Assembly: GCA_011046145.1 (NCBI GenBank)
Contig: DSBA01000025.1
Coordinates: 1-11,541 of the forward strand
Length of the DNA: 11,541 bases
Origin: Candidatus Uhrbacteria bacterium
GTDB taxonomy: Bacteria; Patescibacteriota; Patescibacteriia; CAIXNZ01
Direction of reading: 5' to 3'
Within the stretch, counting starts at the first letter, position 1, and each line of letters opens with the position of its first letter. A program made the position numbers and the translations under genes. Under the pieces are notes generated by a model. That model did no database searches. It was given only the letters and a program-made list of their open reading frames with translations, and was not told where the DNA came from. Of this stretch, positions 6,651 through 11,045 are shown piece by piece.

Positions 6651-8324
6651 TTATTCCTTAGTTACCCTTAAAATTTCTTCCAAGGTAGTCAGCCCCAAAA
6701 AAGCCTTGGCCAAACCGTCTTCCAGCATGGTCTGCATGCCTTCTGCCATAGCCTGTTTTTTAATCTGCTGGCTGGCGGCTCTGGCTGTAATTAAATCAGC
6801 AATTTTCGGGCTGACAGGCAAAACTTCAAAAATGCCCAGCCGGCCGGCATAGCCGGTCTTATGGCATAATTTGCAGCCAACGCCCTTATATAAAGTTAAT
6901 TTTTCTTTTTTGTTTATAAATTTTCGCCCGCTTGCTTCAGGCGCTGCTTTTAAAAATTCCTCTGCTGATAAGTTATAGCTTTTAATGCAATTTGGGCAGA
7001 TTTTCCTGACCAATCTTTGGGCGATTATTATCAAAATACTTGAAGCCGCTAAAAACGGCTCTGTTTTCAAATCAAGCAAGCGGGGCAAAGCCGCAGCCGC
7101 GTCATTTGTATGCAGGGTTGAAAGCAAAAGATGGCCTGTCATAGACGCATTTAAGGCGATTTTGGCTGTTTCTTCATCTCTTATTTCACCGACCATGATT
7201 ATATCCGGATCTTGCCTTAAAATTGATCTCAAGCCTTTGGCAAAAGTTAAATTGGTTTCCTCATTGATCTGAATCTGGTTAATTCCCTCAATGTCATATT
7301 CAACCGGATCTTCAATGGTTGAGATATTAACCTCGCGCGTATTAAGCTTTTTTAAAATCGCGTATAAAGTAGTGGTCTTGCCGCAGCCAGTCGGGCCAGT
7401 AGCCAAAATCATGCCCCAAGGCTTTTTAATCGCCTCTTGGATTTTTTTCAAAGGCTTTTTATCTATATTTAAATTTTCCAAATTAAACTCCTTTAATTTT
7501 TTTGACAAAAGGCGCAAAACAACTTTTTCACCGGCCACAATAGGAATAACCGAGACTCTGATATCCAGTTTTTCCTGGGGCAAATTAAATTGCAATTTGC
7601 CGTCCTGGGCCGCCTTATGCTCGTCTGTCCGCAAATTGGCCATTATTTTAATGCGGGAAACCATCAGCTCGTGGAAATTTTTAGGAATATCCAAAACATC
7701 ATGCAAAACGCCGTCAACCCTAAAACGGACCAATAGGTTTTTCTCAAAAGGTTCTATATGGATATCTGAAGCCCTGTTTTCATAAGCATATGTAATAATT
7801 GACTCAACAATTTTAATAATCGGCAATTTATCGTCTTTATCTGTCTTAATTCTTTCCAAATGTTCCAGAATAATCTCTGAAAACTCTGCTTTTAATTCCT
7901 TGCGGTACAGCTTAATGGCCTTTAAAATATCTTTTTTTGTCGCATAATAAACAATGATTTTATCACCGGTTTTTTTGGCCAAAAAATGCTGCATCTGCAA
8001 ATCCAAAGGATTATTCATGGCTATTTTCAGGCCTTCTTTATCTTTGGCAAAAGCAATGACCAATTGTGTTTTGGCCGCGACTTCAGGGATCAGCCTTAAA
8101 ATATCAGGCTTAATTGCTTGTCTGGCCAAATCAATGTATTTAAAGCCCCTGGCGTCAGCAACCAAACGGCCAAAATTTTCATTGGCAATTAAATCGCGAT
8201 TGACCAAAACCTCTTCCAGGCTTAATTTCTCTTTTTTGGCTTCTTTTAAAGCCGCCTGAAAATCAGGCTCCTTAATATAGCCTGGTTCCACAAGGATCTG
8301 CCGGAGTTTTTTAGAATTTAACAT
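6651..8324 (-). CDS. pilB: Type IV pilus assembly ATPase PilB (GspE family)
   Basis: This 557-aa extension motor contains, in order: an N-terminal MshEN/T2SSE-N-like domain (about residues 5-140), the Asp box SDIHIEP at 186-192, Walker A GPTGCGKT at 310-317, Walker B DPDIIMVGEIRDEET at 372-386, the His box TGHLLLSTLHTN at 396-407, and a zinc-type tetracysteine CPNC (443-446) plus CKLC (484-487). The Cys motif and the length separate PilB/GspE from the shorter retraction ATPase PilT. It acts as a cytoplasmic hexamer under PilC and powers pilin polymerisation by ATP hydrolysis. A TTG lies directly before the ATG at 8324; ATG is preferred as neither has an SD. It is the first gene of the pilus operon, behind a likely extended -10 promoter. 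Confidence 0.97.
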   Translation of the reverse strand: MLNSKKLRQILVEPGYIKEPDFQAALKEAKKEKLSLEEVLVNRDLIANENFGRLVADARGFKYIDLARQAIKPDILRLIPEVAAKTQLVIAFAKDKEGLKIAMNNPLDLQMQHFLAKKTGDKIIVYYATKKDILKAIKLYRKELKAEFSEIILEHLERIKTDKDDKLPIIKIVESIITYAYENRASDIHIEPFEKNLLVRFRVDGVLHDVLDIPKNFHELMVSRIKIMANLRTDEHKAAQDGKLQFNLPQEKLDIRVSVIPIVAGEKVVLRLLSKKLKEFNLENLNIDKKPLKKIQEAIKKPWGMILATGPTGCGKTTTLYAILKKLNTREVNISTIEDPVEYDIEGINQIQINEETNLTFAKGLRSILRQDPDIIMVGEIRDEETAKIALNASMTGHLLLSTLHTNDAAAALPRLLDLKTEPFLAASSILIIIAQRLVRKICPNCIKSYNLSAEEFLKAAPEASGRKFINKKEKLTLYKGVGCKLCHKTGYAGRLGIFEVLPVSPKIADLITARAASQQIKKQAMAEGMQTMLEDGLAKAFLGLTTLEEILRVTKE

Positions 8325-8360
8325 CAATAAGAAAATTAACTTAAAATTAATCTTATCTTA

Positions 8361-8389
8361 ATTTTAGCATAAAAATCCTTTTTTTAAAA
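8361..8389 (-). promoter_or_regulatory. Predicted extended -10 promoter of the pilus operon
   Basis: Reading the minus strand, TGC-TAAAAT (8369-8361) is an extended -10 box. The matching -35 position holds only TTTTAA (8389-8384), so recognition would rely on the TG element. The leader is about 30 nt, with no SD. The promoter lies just past the terminator of the upstream RNA gene, so the pilus operon seems to be transcribed independently. Confidence 0.45.
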
Positions 8390-8393
8390 ACAG

Positions 8394-8426
8394 GAAAAAG
8401 CCATTTTTTAAAAAAATGGCTTTTTC
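8394..8426 (-). terminator. Terminator of the 6S-like RNA gene
   Basis: A perfectly complementary stem of up to 16 bp (GAAAAAGCCATTTTTT against its complement) ends in T-rich sequence on both strands. On the minus strand it follows the closing stem of the RNA by two bases. It separates the RNA gene from the pilus operon promoter. Confidence 0.85.
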
Positions 8427-8554
8427 AGCCTTGCAAATAGCATGCTTCCAGCTGAAAATCCAGGTGGGTGACCGCAACCTTATGCCACGGCAACAGGCAA
8501 TTTAGGCCTCCCAGGATAAAAGGTTGTCCTAGAACATAGGCTATTTACAAGGTT
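8394..8554 (-). ncRNA. ssrS: Structured non-coding RNA, probable 6S RNA
   Basis: The minus strand has a near-consensus promoter (8589-8561) and, about 7 nt later, an RNA whose first bases CCTTGTAAATAGC (8552-8540) pair over 13 bp with 8441-8429 (one G-U). A terminator hairpin follows at once. Inside the closing stem, UGUUC follows on the 5' side and CAGCUGGAAGCAUG on the 3' side; these align with E. coli 6S RNA UGUUCGC and CAGCCUGCGGCGGCAUC. Next come an inner helix UCUAGG/CCUGGA, an unpaired GCGGUCACCCA segment, and a distal helix CAACCUU/AAGGUUG. A long hairpin interrupted by an internal bubble is the 6S design, in which the RNA mimics an open promoter and holds sigma70-type RNA polymerase. 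That this is an RNA gene is well supported by promoter, closing stem and terminator. The 6S identity is from remembered consensus and needs a covariance-model search. Confidence 0.75.
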
Positions 8555-8560
8555 ATTTTT

Positions 8561-8589
8561 ATTATAGCAAATTTATAAGCTTAAACCAA
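8561..8589 (-). promoter_or_regulatory. Promoter of the 6S-like RNA
   Basis: On the minus strand, TTGGTT (8589-8584), a 17-nt spacer and a perfect TATAAT (8566-8561). The expected start falls at about 8554, directly before the closing stem of the RNA. Confidence 0.8.
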
Positions 8590-8594
8590 ATTTA

Positions 8595-8617
8595 AAAAGA
8601 CCCTTTTGGGGTCTTTT
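8595..8617 (-). terminator. Terminator of the hypothetical gene upstream
   Basis: AAAAGACCC and GGGTCTTTT form a 9-bp stem with a 5-nt loop. T-runs flank both sides, so it may be bidirectional. It lies about 80 nt after the stop codon at 8696 and directly before the -35 box of the 6S-like RNA, insulating that promoter. Confidence 0.8.
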
Positions 8618-8695
8618 GTTTCACAATTAAGCTGTTTAGAATTTTAATGATACTAAATTTTTACTTCTCAAAAAACATTTTTTAAAATCCCAAAC

Positions 8696-9083
8696 TCAAG
8701 ATGTCTCTTTGCTATCTCTGTTATTGCCAAGCCGCTTCTGTTTTTTTGAAATCCATTCAGGCAACAAATCACTATGCTCGCCCCACTTACGATATCTAAC
8801 TATAGCGACGCAAACTTCTTCATTTTTCTCCTTTACCAATTCTTCAATCTGCGGTATTAATTCATTCTCTAATTTCTCCAGTCTTTTTCGCCGATTTGAA
8901 GAGCAGGCTGCGGGATTTTTTAGTTTATCCTGCAAAGATAATTTCTCCAATAAATAGTGCCTGTAGCAATTCAGGATTGAATCATAACATGTATCTGGAT
9001 CCTTTATTCTTTCAATGTCCAATCCCAATGCCTGAAAATGATCCGCAACAATCTTCTGCCTTTTTTTCCCCTTGTCTTGTCAT
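8696..9083 (-). CDS. Hypothetical protein with an apparent frameshift near its start
   Basis: I do not recognise this protein. The main frame (9028-8696) would need a TTG start with no SD. Upstream, an ideal SD precedes an ATG at 9083, but that frame stops after 23 residues at 9012. If one base is skipped in the GGGGAAAAAAA run (9074-9064), the ATG joins the main frame and gives MTRQGKKRQKIVADHFQALG and onward, about 128 residues. The joined protein is soluble, highly charged and largely helical, with RRKRLEKLENELIPQIEELVKEK suggesting a coiled coil near the middle. It has no catalytic motif I can name. It follows the odd tRNA by 47 nt and ends before a terminator. The frameshift may be a sequencing error in the homopolymer, a real mutation or +1 recoding; the sequence alone cannot decide. 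Confidence 0.6.
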
Positions 9084-9087
9084 TTTT

Positions 9088-9094
9088 CCCTCCT
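9088..9094 (-). promoter_or_regulatory. Strong Shine-Dalgarno that marks the original start of the frameshifted gene
   Basis: AGGAGGG on the minus strand is followed by AAAA and the ATG at 9083. No start codon in the long downstream frame has such a site, so this SD argues that translation was meant to begin at 9083 and that the frames have been separated. Confidence 0.75.
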
Positions 9095-9140
9095 TTTTTC
9101 TGTTATTCAATTAACTTTCAATGGCAAATTACTGATTAAA

Positions 9141-9213
9141 TCGGGGCGGCTGGACTTGAACCAGCAGTCTCCAAAGGGATAAACTTTGGCGCTTTTACCT
9201 AAGCTACGCCCCG
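9141..9213 (-). tRNA. tRNA with an abnormal anticodon arm (best reading UAU)
   Basis: The minus strand gives a 73-nt cloverleaf. A perfect 7-bp acceptor stem CGGGGCG/CGCCCCG is followed by TA, a D-arm GCTT...AAGC, a T-arm GCTGG-TTCAAGT-CCAGC and discriminator A; CCA is not encoded. The anticodon arm is 19 nt instead of 17. Either a 5-bp stem CCAAA/TTTGG carries a 9-nt loop (GTTTATCCC), or a 6-bp stem leaves a 7-nt loop TTTATCC with anticodon TAT (isoleucine, AUA) but a pyrimidine at position 37. The C1-G72 pair with A73 is the identity pattern of tRNA-Pro, which conflicts with an Ile anticodon. The D-loop is also short. It could be a specialised tRNA or a decayed one. That it is tRNA-derived is firm; the amino acid is not. 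Confidence 0.8.
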
Positions 9214-9230
9214 ACACCAAAGAACAATTT

Positions 9231-9261
9231 AAAGCGGCTACTGTTTTGCAGTAGCCGCTTT
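9231..9261. terminator. Strong hairpin between the 37-aa peptide gene and the tRNA
   Basis: AAAGCGGCTACTG (9231-9243) pairs perfectly over 13 bp with 9249-9261 around TTTTG. The T-tail is better on the plus strand (six T, then A and TTT) than on the minus strand (TTT then AAATT), so it is a weak terminator in the direction of the neighbouring genes. The 5' arm and loop (minus strand) can instead pair with the end of the 37-aa coding region (9295-9310), so two structures compete. Confidence 0.7.
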
Positions 9262-9279
9262 TTTATTTAAATTTATTTT

Positions 9280-9393
9280 TTACAAACTAAAATAGCGGGC
9301 TACTGCAAAAGAAACTAAAACCAAAACTACAACCAAAACAAAAATATTGGCATAAATGAGCTTATTACTTATTTTTTTAGCTATTAAATTCAT
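9280..9393 (-). CDS. Small single-pass membrane peptide (37 aa), near-leaderless
   Basis: The frame runs from ATG 9393 to TAA 9280-9282. The N-terminus MNLIAKKISNKLIYANIF is basic and is followed by a continuous hydrophobic segment VLVVVLVLVSFAVA (about residues 16-33) and a short RYFSL end. This predicts one membrane helix with the N-terminus in the cytoplasm. No SD exists. Instead, a near-perfect promoter puts the transcript start about 2 nt before the ATG. The C-terminal SFAVARYFSL resembles SCLAVKFSFLR of the 36-aa peptide at 10052-10162, which has the same promoter geometry. Such peptides in bacteria may be toxins, regulators of membrane complexes or leader peptides; I cannot choose. The excellent promoter makes this more likely a real gene than chance. 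Confidence 0.65.
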   Translation of the reverse strand: MNLIAKKISNKLIYANIFVLVVVLVLVSFAVARYFSL

Positions 9394-9401
9394 ATGTTAA
9401 A

Positions 9402-9430
9402 ATATTAGCCGATAAAAGATACTTTGTCAA
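9402..9430 (-). promoter_or_regulatory. Near-consensus promoter of the 37-aa peptide gene
   Basis: On the minus strand, TTGACA (9430-9425, perfect), 17 nt, then TAATAT (9407-9402). Only 8 nt (TTTAACAT) separate the -10 box from the ATG, so the mRNA would be leaderless or start one to three bases upstream of the start codon. Confidence 0.85.
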
Positions 9431-9471
9431 GAAGCTAAGGATTTGCCCCTAAAATTTATTTAATTTTTTAT

Positions 9472-9500
9472 AAAAAAGCCTGACTATCACGCCAGGCTCT
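9472..9500 (-). terminator. Terminator of the zinc-ribbon genes
   Basis: AGCCTG/CAGGCT form a 6-bp core stem (9477-9482 with 9493-9498) around a 10-nt loop, followed on the minus strand by TTTTTT. It lies about 18 nt past the stop codon of the 59-aa gene and 40 nt before the next promoter. Confidence 0.7.
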
Positions 9501-9515
9501 TTACCGATCAGCTAA

Positions 9516-9695
9516 TTAAAGGCGCAAAACAATGCCTTGGGGAGATTTTTTGTCTTGAGGTGGACTTTTCATAATATCCACCTCGCCTCCGCAATCAGGA
9601 CAAACATACAAACCCCATTGTTCCCCATGGTTTTTGCCGCATTTTTTGCAATAAGCTGCCCAACCATTTTCTTGCTCTTTTTTTGTTTCAGCCAT
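9516..9695 (-). CDS. Small zinc-ribbon protein (59 aa)
   Basis: The 59-aa protein begins MAETKKEQENGWAAY and carries CKKC at residues 16-19 and CPDC at 32-35, a CxxC-x12-CxxC arrangement typical of zinc ribbons. A conserved-looking GLY-x-CP-x-CGGEVD segment is present, and the tail KSPPQDKKSPQGIVLRL is flexible and basic. Zinc binding by the four cysteines is a firm expectation from the motif; a partner (nucleic acid or protein) is unknown. The start is set by an ideal SD AAGGAGG (9707-9701) just before ATG 9695. That SD directly touches the stop codon of the preceding, frameshifted zinc-ribbon gene, so the two were probably translated from one mRNA. A terminator follows. It could be a relative of RNA polymerase- or ribosome-associated small ribbons, but this is not supported further. 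Confidence 0.8.
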   Translation of the reverse strand: MAETKKEQENGWAAYCKKCGKNHGEQWGLYVCPDCGGEVDIMKSPPQDKKSPQGIVLRL

Positions 9696-9707
9696 TTTGT
9701 CCTCCTT

Positions 9708-9961
9708 TTAAGGCCTGGCAATTAACCAATCGCCATTTGCTTGACAGCAAGCTTCAAAAACTTTCAAATCAGGATATTCCTCAAAAACAAATTCAAAATT
9801 GTCCGTTTCTTTTTTTCTTTTTCCTTGTTTTGTTTTTGTCTGGTGATCATAAAAATTCCAAATTCCTGCGTTTTTATTGCCTGGCAATCGCTCTGGCAAT
9901 ATCCGCACTTTTTCTCGCTTAAAGGATTTGGCCTTAAACAGTCTAGGCAAACATTTATCAT
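9708..9961 (-). CDS. Zinc-ribbon protein with an apparent internal frameshift
   Basis: From an ATG at 9961 with an ideal SD (AGGAGGTG, 9973-9966) the protein starts MINVCLDCLRPNPLSEKKCG, giving CxxC at residues 5-8 and 19-22 and so a second zinc ribbon. After about residue 30 this frame becomes a low-complexity K/R/Q stretch ending at 9764. The -1 frame instead continues with NFYDHQTKTKQGKRKKETDN, FVFEEYPDLKVFEACC and GDWLIARP, and ends exactly where the SD of the next gene begins. Adding one base in the AAAAA run at about 9869-9873 joins the two into an 84-aa protein. The C-terminal half has no known motif. A deletion in the homopolymer (real or a sequencing error) is the simplest explanation; no canonical -1 slippery heptamer lies in the right phase. 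Confidence 0.65.
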
Positions 9962-9999
9962 TTTTCACCTCCTCTGTTAAAGAACGTTGCGCAAACAAA

Positions 10000-10026
10000 A
10001 ACTAGCGCCGCTTGGCGGCGCTAGTT
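10000..10026 (-). terminator. Terminator hairpin after the 36-aa peptide gene
   Basis: AACTAGCGCCGC (10000-10011) pairs perfectly over 12 bp with 10015-10026 around TTG. On the minus strand it is followed by TTTTTGTTT, so it should end transcripts from the 36-aa gene and any read-through from ndk. Twelve bases of it (10007-10018) can also pair with the 36-aa coding region (10075-10086). Confidence 0.85.
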
Positions 10027-10051
10027 CCTTTAACCTATATCTTAAAAATTT

Positions 10052-10162
10052 TTATCGTAAAAAAGAAAACTTAACCGCCAAGCAGCTTAAAAGCAACAAT
10101 AAACCCAATAGGTTCAGGTCAAGTTCTAATTTCTGCAGTTGTAGTGCTTTAGCGGTTATCAT
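10052..10162 (-). CDS. Small single-pass membrane peptide (36 aa), near-leaderless
   Basis: ATG 10162 to TAA 10052-10054 encodes MITAKALQLQKLELDLNLLG, then a leucine-rich segment LLLLLSCLAVKFSF and a terminal LR. One membrane helix is predicted at about residues 17-35. There is no SD; the promoter places the transcript start about 2 nt before the ATG. The C-terminal SCLAVKFSFLR is similar to SFAVARYFSL of the 37-aa peptide at 9280-9393, and both genes share the junction ACATATG, a promoter of the same geometry and a following hairpin. They may be distant paralogues. Function is unknown; leucine-rich 30-40-residue peptides of this type include type I toxins and membrane-complex regulators, but no antitoxin RNA is evident. 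Confidence 0.6.
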   Translation of the reverse strand: MITAKALQLQKLELDLNLLGLLLLLSCLAVKFSFLR

Positions 10163-10170
10163 ATGTTTCT

Positions 10171-10198
10171 ATTATAGCATAACAAGATATAAAGTCAA
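10171..10198 (-). promoter_or_regulatory. Near-consensus promoter of the 36-aa peptide gene
   Basis: On the minus strand, TTGACT (10198-10193), 16 nt, then a perfect TATAAT (10176-10171) preceded by TGC, an extended -10. The ATG lies 8 nt after the -10 box. The -35 box begins about 25 nt after the ndk stop codon, with no terminator between. Confidence 0.85.
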
Positions 10199-10223
10199 GA
10201 CTTAATGCCAATTGTAAGTTTTT

Positions 10224-10808
10224 TTAAACATCCCATTCTTTGTCATAAATAATGCTGTCTCTAAAAAGCCTATATTCCATAATTTCCTTTTTCTCAAACC
10301 AAAGCTCAATTTCTTTTTCCGCTTCTTCAGCTGAACCAGAAGCATGGACCAGATTGCGGATCGCCCGTTCATCGCCGTCAGCCAGCTGATAAGATTCCGG
10401 AGTATAATCACCCCTAATCGTGCCTAAAAGAGCTGATAAAGGCTCTGTGCTGCCGCAGATTTTCCTGACCATCTCCACTGCCTGGCTGCCTTGCCAAACC
10501 ATGGGCACGACCGGGCCAAAAGTAATATATTTTTTCAAGCGACCTAAAACATCTTTGCCCAAGGCAATAGGATCATCATTGGGAGGGGTTAAGCCTTTCT
10601 TTTTATAAGACTCAATTGATTTTTTGCCGACTTTTTCCACCCATTCAGGGTCAATCGTATAATGTTTTTCCACCAAATTTTCATCAGCCTGCATCATTTT
10701 TAAAGCAACTAATTTTAAGCCGCTCTGCTCAAAACGTCTGATAATTTCGCCGATTAAATTGCGCTGCACGCCGTCTGGTTTGATAACAACCAAGGTTTTT
10801 TCCATCAT
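10224..10808 (-). CDS. ndk: Nucleoside diphosphate kinase, long form
   Basis: This 194-aa enzyme transfers the gamma-phosphate of ATP to nucleoside diphosphates through a phospho-histidine, balancing cytoplasmic NTP and dNTP pools. It shows KPDGVQRNLIGEI at residues 10-22, GPVVPMVWQG at 98-107, the GTIRGDY motif at 129-135 and the active-site RNLVHASGS, with the catalytic His at 155. Usual bacterial enzymes have about 140-150 residues. The extra length is mainly an insert between HY (49-50) and the FGPVV strand (residues 51-95, about twice the usual spacing), plus a shorter one after GTIRGDY. Longer Ndk proteins with inserts here are known from CPR bacteria and some archaea. Two ATGs start the frame (10808 and 10805); neither has an SD, so the exact start is uncertain by one residue. 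Confidence 0.95.
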   Translation of the reverse strand: MMEKTLVVIKPDGVQRNLIGEIIRRFEQSGLKLVALKMMQADENLVEKHYTIDPEWVEKVGKKSIESYKKKGLTPPNDDPIALGKDVLGRLKKYITFGPVVPMVWQGSQAVEMVRKICGSTEPLSALLGTIRGDYTPESYQLADGDERAIRNLVHASGSAEEAEKEIELWFEKKEIMEYRLFRDSIIYDKEWDV

Positions 10809-10846
10809 ATTCTTTTATTAGTTTATTAGTAAATTGGATTATTAAT

Positions 10847-10876
10847 AAAATAAAGAAATAATTTTCCTACTGACAA
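10847..10876 (-). promoter_or_regulatory. Possible promoter of ndk
   Basis: On the minus strand, TTGTCA (10876-10871), an 18-nt spacer and TATTTT (10852-10847). It would give a leader of about 30 nt, without an SD. The AT-rich surroundings make chance matches likely, so this is tentative. Confidence 0.4.
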
Positions 10877-10916
10877 ATCCATAAATCTAATCTGCCAATA
10901 TAATGCTGATGATTTA

Positions 10917-10947
10917 AAATAATTTTAGCAATTTATTAAAATTATTT
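10917..10947. repeat. 11-bp inverted repeat between divergent genes
   Basis: AAATAATTTTA (10917-10927) is the exact reverse complement of 10937-10947, with a 9-nt spacer. It lies between the divergent promoters of ndk and the orphan gene, where an operator would sit, but AT-rich DNA can produce such repeats by chance. Confidence 0.4.
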
Positions 10948-10991
10948 CAAGAGTAACAAAACTTCTCTAAATTCATTTAAATAATTAGGTC

Positions 10992-11020
10992 TTGAAAAGC
11001 TAAATAATTTATGATAGAAT
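10992..11020 (+). promoter_or_regulatory. Predicted promoter of the orphan 113-aa gene
   Basis: TTGAAA (10992-10997), 17 nt, then TGA-TAGAAT (-10 at 11015-11020, with an upstream TG). Transcription would begin near 11027, just ahead of the SD. Confidence 0.75.
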
Positions 11021-11033
11021 GGTAAAAAATCAA

Positions 11034-11040
11034 AAGGAGG
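11034..11040 (+). promoter_or_regulatory. Shine-Dalgarno setting the start at 11046
   Basis: AAGGAGG lies 5 nt before ATG 11046. An in-frame ATG at 11019 falls inside the -10 box and would not be on the mRNA, so the SD decides the start. Confidence 0.85.
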
Positions 11041-11045
11041 GAAAA

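Noticed and set aside
8428..8560. Riboswitch (c-di-GMP or other) on either strand controlling pilB
   Set aside because: The RNA has its own promoter and a terminator before the pilB promoter, and no c-di-GMP riboswitch signature was found. A 6S-type RNA fits better.
9060..9074. Programmed -1 frameshift at A AAA AAG in the 9083 gene
   Set aside because: Slipping -1 leads to a short frame ending in TAA, not to the long frame; a +1 change is needed.
9860..9885. Programmed -1 frameshift in the zinc-ribbon gene
   Set aside because: The direction is right, but no X XXY YYZ heptamer exists in the zero-frame phase near the junction.
9683..9980. Plus-strand frames across the zinc-ribbon region, and 8896-9114 plus
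   Set aside because: They are antisense shadows rich in Phe/Leu/Ser with no SD or promoter.
9869..9998. Upstream part of the frame 9998-9708 as a genuine N-terminus
   Set aside because: It overlaps the ideal SD and the CxxC coding frame from 9961, and its own start has no SD. Only its downstream half looks like protein.
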